A stretch of 64,000 nucleotides of DNA from Rhizorhabdus dicambivorans (GTDB lineage Bacteria > Pseudomonadota > Alphaproteobacteria > Sphingomonadales > Sphingomonadaceae): positions 3,946,001 to 4,010,000 of the forward strand of contig NZ_CP023449.1 in the NCBI RefSeq assembly GCF_002355275.1, given 5' to 3'. Both the position numbers and the translations under genes were made by a program. The notes beneath the pieces were generated by a model, which searched no databases, was not told the origin of the DNA, and saw nothing but the letters and a program-made list of their open reading frames with translations. Shown piece after piece: positions 61,548-64,000 of the stretch. The first letter of the stretch is position 1; each line of letters opens with the position of its first letter.

Positions 61548-62393
61548 TCAGTTCCAGCGCACCAGCCCGTTGCTCAGCACGAGTTGATCGCGTTCGGCGG
61601 CACGGACGCGGAAAGCCGCCTGACCATCGCCTTCGCGCCACATTTCGGTGACGAGCGTGTCGCCCGCGAAAACCGGCGCCGAGAAGCGCGCGTCGAAACG
61701 GCGCAGCCGCCCGGGATCGCCATCGCACAGCGCACCGATCGCGGCGCGAGCGGCGATCCCATAGCTACACAGCCCATGCAGGATCGGTCGCTCGAAACCC
61801 GCCTTGCGCGCGAAATCGGGATCGATGTGCAGCGGGTTGAAGTCTCCCGACAGGCGATAGATCGCCGCTAGGTCCGGCCGCGTTTCGATCGCGGCCGAAA
61901 GATCGGGCGCCCCGTCGGGCATCGGATGCGGCAGTTCGGCGGTTCCGCTCGATTCTCCAAAGCCGCCATCGCCGCGCGCGATGATGGTAGCGCGCACCAC
62001 GGCCACCGTCTCGCCATTCTCCGGATCGGTCAGCGTCCGCGAATAGATGATCGTCGCGCCCTTGCCCTCGCCCCGGTCGATCACCGCATCGACCTTCATA
62101 TGACCGACGAGCCGGCCGGTGGCCGGCAGCGGACGATAGAGCTCGAGGCCCTGGGCGCCATGCAGGATCTTGCTCCAGTCGACCCCGGTGCGAGGATCCT
62201 GCAACCAGAAACCTTCATTGGCGATCATCACCGCCATGGTGGGAACGGCCTGCAACCGCTTCTCATAGACATAGTCCAGATCGCTTCCCTCGGGCCGGAT
62301 GCCGAGGCCGAGCGCATAGAGAATGGTGCGCGACGCATCATAGTCTTCCACGATCGGGCCAGCCGTCCAGTTCCTGACCACATCGACGTCCAT
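61548..62393 (-). CDS. MaoC-family enoyl-CoA hydratase (hydratase 2 type)
   Basis: Double hot-dog protein of 281 residues. The C-terminal hot dog carries the hydratase-2 motif YRLSGDFNPLHIDPDFA with the catalytic Asp184 and His189. It adds water to 2-enoyl-CoA to give the (R)-3-hydroxyacyl-CoA, the stereochemistry opposite to crotonase. It is divergent from the SDR gene at 62528, with about 130 nt between. Together they look like the hydratase and dehydrogenase of a side-chain beta-oxidation, as in steroid pathways. Confidence 0.9.
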   Translation of the reverse strand: MDVDVVRNWTAGPIVEDYDASRTILYALGLGIRPEGSDLDYVYEKRLQAVPTMAVMIANEGFWLQDPRTGVDWSKILHGAQGLELYRPLPATGRLVGHMKVDAVIDRGEGKGATIIYSRTLTDPENGETVAVVRATIIARGDGGFGESSGTAELPHPMPDGAPDLSAAIETRPDLAAIYRLSGDFNPLHIDPDFARKAGFERPILHGLCSYGIAARAAIGALCDGDPGRLRRFDARFSAPVFAGDTLVTEMWREGDGQAAFRVRAAERDQLVLSNGLVRWN

Positions 62394-62527
62394 CAGATCC
62401 TCCCTTTCGATCCAGCGTCATCGTGCGGCGGTCAGCAGTCATCCACTAGCAAAGCGACTAGTTTGCCCCCGCTCTCCCCCACCATAGAGCCGCTCCAATA
62501 GGCATCGGCCCGATGATGGAGGAATCT

Positions 62528-63355
62528 TTGTCCAGCTTGGATGGTAAGGTCGCGATCGTTTCCGGCTCCGGCCGTGGGATCGGGCGGGCGATGGCGCTCA
62601 AGCTCGCCTCGGAAGGGGCCGCCGTCGTGATCAACGATATCGACGAGGCACCCGCAGCCGAGGCGAAGGCCGCGATCGAGGCGATCGGCGGCCGTGCGAC
62701 GACGGTGGTGGGGGACGTCACCGCCGCCGACTTCGGCGACCGCTTCGTCGGCGCGGCACTGAACGAATTCGGCCGGCTCGATATCGTCATCAACAATGCC
62801 GGCTATGCGCTCGACAACCTTATGCAGAAGGCCGACAGCGACCAGTTCGAAGCCATGCTCGACGTCCACGCGGCGGCGCCGTTCCGCATTCTCAAGGCCG
62901 CCTTCCCGCACTTCCGCGAGCAGGCCCGCATCGAAGCCGAGAACGGCCAGGAGATATTCCGCAAGGTCGTCAACATCTCGTCGATCGTGGCGCTGGCAGG
63001 CAATCCCGGCCAGGTGTCCTATTCGGCCGGCAAGGCCGCGATCATCGGCATGACCCGGACGCTTGCCAAGGAATGGGGCCGCTACAAGGTCAACGTCAAC
63101 GCGATCGCCTATGGCGTGATCCAGACCCGGATCGTCCAGCCGGTGGCGGGCGACAAGCCGGCGGTGAAGATCGGCGACCGCGAGATCGCGATGGGCATTC
63201 CGGAGAAGCTTCACCAGGCCATCAGCGCGCAGATCCCGATCGGGCGCTGGGGCACGCCGGAAGAGGCGGCCAATGCCGCCTATCTGTTCTGCACCCCCGA
63301 ATCCAACTTCATCAGCGGCCAGGTAATCACGGTCGCCGGCGGCGCCACGGGCTGA
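62528..63355 (+). CDS. SDR family (3-hydroxyacyl-CoA dehydrogenase-like) protein
   Basis: SDR of 275 residues. It has SGSGRGIGRAMALKLASEG, VINNAGYALDN, a catalytic Ser in NISSIVALAG and the Tyr/Lys pair in SYSAGKAAI. TTG 62528 is chosen because GGAGGA lies 6 nt before it; an ATG at 62513 is in frame but has no better site. Located between the MaoC hydratase and the thiolase, it probably oxidises the 3-hydroxyacyl-CoA. Confidence 0.88.
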   Translation: MSSLDGKVAIVSGSGRGIGRAMALKLASEGAAVVINDIDEAPAAEAKAAIEAIGGRATTVVGDVTAADFGDRFVGAALNEFGRLDIVINNAGYALDNLMQKADSDQFEAMLDVHAAAPFRILKAAFPHFREQARIEAENGQEIFRKVVNISSIVALAGNPGQVSYSAGKAAIIGMTRTLAKEWGRYKVNVNAIAYGVIQTRIVQPVAGDKPAVKIGDREIAMGIPEKLHQAISAQIPIGRWGTPEEAANAAYLFCTPESNFISGQVITVAGGATG

Positions 63356-63365
63356 GAAGGACCAT

Positions 63366-64000
63366 ATGATGACCGACGTCGCCATTGTCTCCACCGCACG
63401 CACCGGCATGGCCAAATCGGTGCGGGGCAGTTTCAACGCCACCCACCCCATCCGCCTCGCCGGCCACGCGATCAGCCATGCTGTCGAGCGCGCGAAGCTC
63501 GATCCCGCCGAGGTCGAGGACGTGCTGCTCGGCACCAGCCATCCCGAAGGGGCGACCGGCTTCAACATCGGCCGCAACGCCGCGATCGCGGCGGGCTGCC
63601 CCGCGTCGACCAGCGGCGCCACCGTCAACCGCTACTGCGCTTCGGGCCTCCAGGCGATCGCCATGGCGGCTGGCCGCATCCGCGGTGAAGGCGTGCCGGT
63701 TATGGTCGCCGGTGGCGTCGAATCGATCTCGCTGGTCGAACGGGGCGGCAGCTTCAACCTGGGACACGCCACCGAGGCCGGCCTACTCCAGACCAAGCCC
63801 GCCCTCTGGATGCCGATGATCGAGACTGCGGAGATCGTCGCCGACCGCTATGGCGTCAGCCGCGAGGCTCAGGACGCGTTCGCCCTGCTGAGCCAGCAGC
63901 GCACCGCCGCCGCTCAGGCCGCCGGCCGCTTCGACGCCGAGATCGTGCCGCTGACCACCATCTGGAAGAAGGCCGACAAGGCCAGCGGCACCACCGTCGA
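63366..64000 (+). CDS. acetyl-CoA acyltransferase (thiolase), runs off right edge
   Basis: First 211 codons of a thiolase, which cleaves 3-ketoacyl-CoA with free CoA. The active-site Cys91 is in VNRYCASGLQAI, and the preceding EVEDVLLGTSHPEGATGFN is standard. ATG 63366 has AAGGA upstream and follows the SDR gene by 10 nt. The catalytic His and second Cys lie beyond the window. It completes the beta-oxidation set of this group. Confidence 0.93.
   Translation, partial: MMTDVAIVSTARTGMAKSVRGSFNATHPIRLAGHAISHAVERAKLDPAEVEDVLLGTSHPEGATGFNIGRNAAIAAGCPASTSGATVNRYCASGLQAIAMAAGRIRGEGVPVMVAGGVESISLVERGGSFNLGHATEAGLLQTKPALWMPMIETAEIVADRYGVSREAQDAFALLSQQRTAAAQAAGRFDAEIVPLTTIWKKADKASGTTV

Overview
The window looks like a chromosomal segment of a high-G+C alphaproteobacterium, most likely a sphingomonad (order Sphingomonadales). 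Support comes from the many CaiB/BaiF CoA-transferases, two P450s with a 7Fe ferredoxin and an adrenodoxin-type reductase, a Wzc-type exopolysaccharide locus, and the overall protein flavour. This placement is inferred from reading translations; no database search was made.

Layout. (1) About 1-19228: a catabolic cluster with two extradiol (VOC) dioxygenases, two cytochrome P450s, ferredoxin and ferredoxin reductase, three CoA-transferases, enoyl-CoA hydratase, the start of an acyl-CoA dehydrogenase, SDR, hydroxyisobutyrate-type dehydrogenase, alpha/beta hydrolase, ACMSD-like amidohydrolase, GST, F420-reductase-like protein, MFS transporter and two TetR regulators. Nearly every transcription unit starts beside a copy of one 16-bp palindrome (consensus TTGWACGNNCGTWCAA), so the region reads as one regulon. 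The substrate is unknown; the gene set suggests oxygenase attack, CoA activation by transfer, beta-oxidation-like steps and extradiol ring cleavage. (2) 19229-21824: an IS21-family element whose left flank is a 60-codon acyl-CoA dehydrogenase stub and whose right flank is a 30-codon GDP-mannose 4,6-dehydratase stub, a sign of IS-mediated deletion or rearrangement. (3) 21825-42145: an exopolysaccharide locus, all on the minus strand and transcribed from the Wzc-type kinase at 41858 down to the gmd stub: chain-length/kinase protein, O-antigen ligase-like and Wzy-like membrane proteins, a flippase broken by a G8 tract, two GT11-like and several GT4-like glycosyltransferases, an FkbM methyltransferase, a heparinase-like protein and a two-domain oxidoreductase. 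(4) 42146-44650: a second, different IS21-family element that cuts the gene for an outer-membrane beta-barrel protein.

(5) 44651-56800: a large HAD-domain protein, then a stretch of gene debris (sterol-desaturase-like C-terminus, terminase fragment, partial copy of the HAD gene's 3' end), a large serine recombinase whose end overlaps tspO, then tspO, tlyA and tRNA-Val, then a phage-type trio (terminase large subunit, DUF5681 protein, ParB-methyltransferase), an AT-rich non-coding stretch with TTTCCCTG repeats, and small proteins of unknown function. (6) 56834-64000: a second acyl-CoA/catabolic gene group (CoA-transferase with an unusual domain order, amidohydrolase, luciferase-like oxidoreductase, MFS transporter, hydratase-2-type MaoC protein, SDR, thiolase cut by the window edge).

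The strongest leads are the palindrome-linked catabolic regulon, the two IS21 junctions that bracket and damage the exopolysaccharide locus, and the homopolymer frameshift in the flippase.
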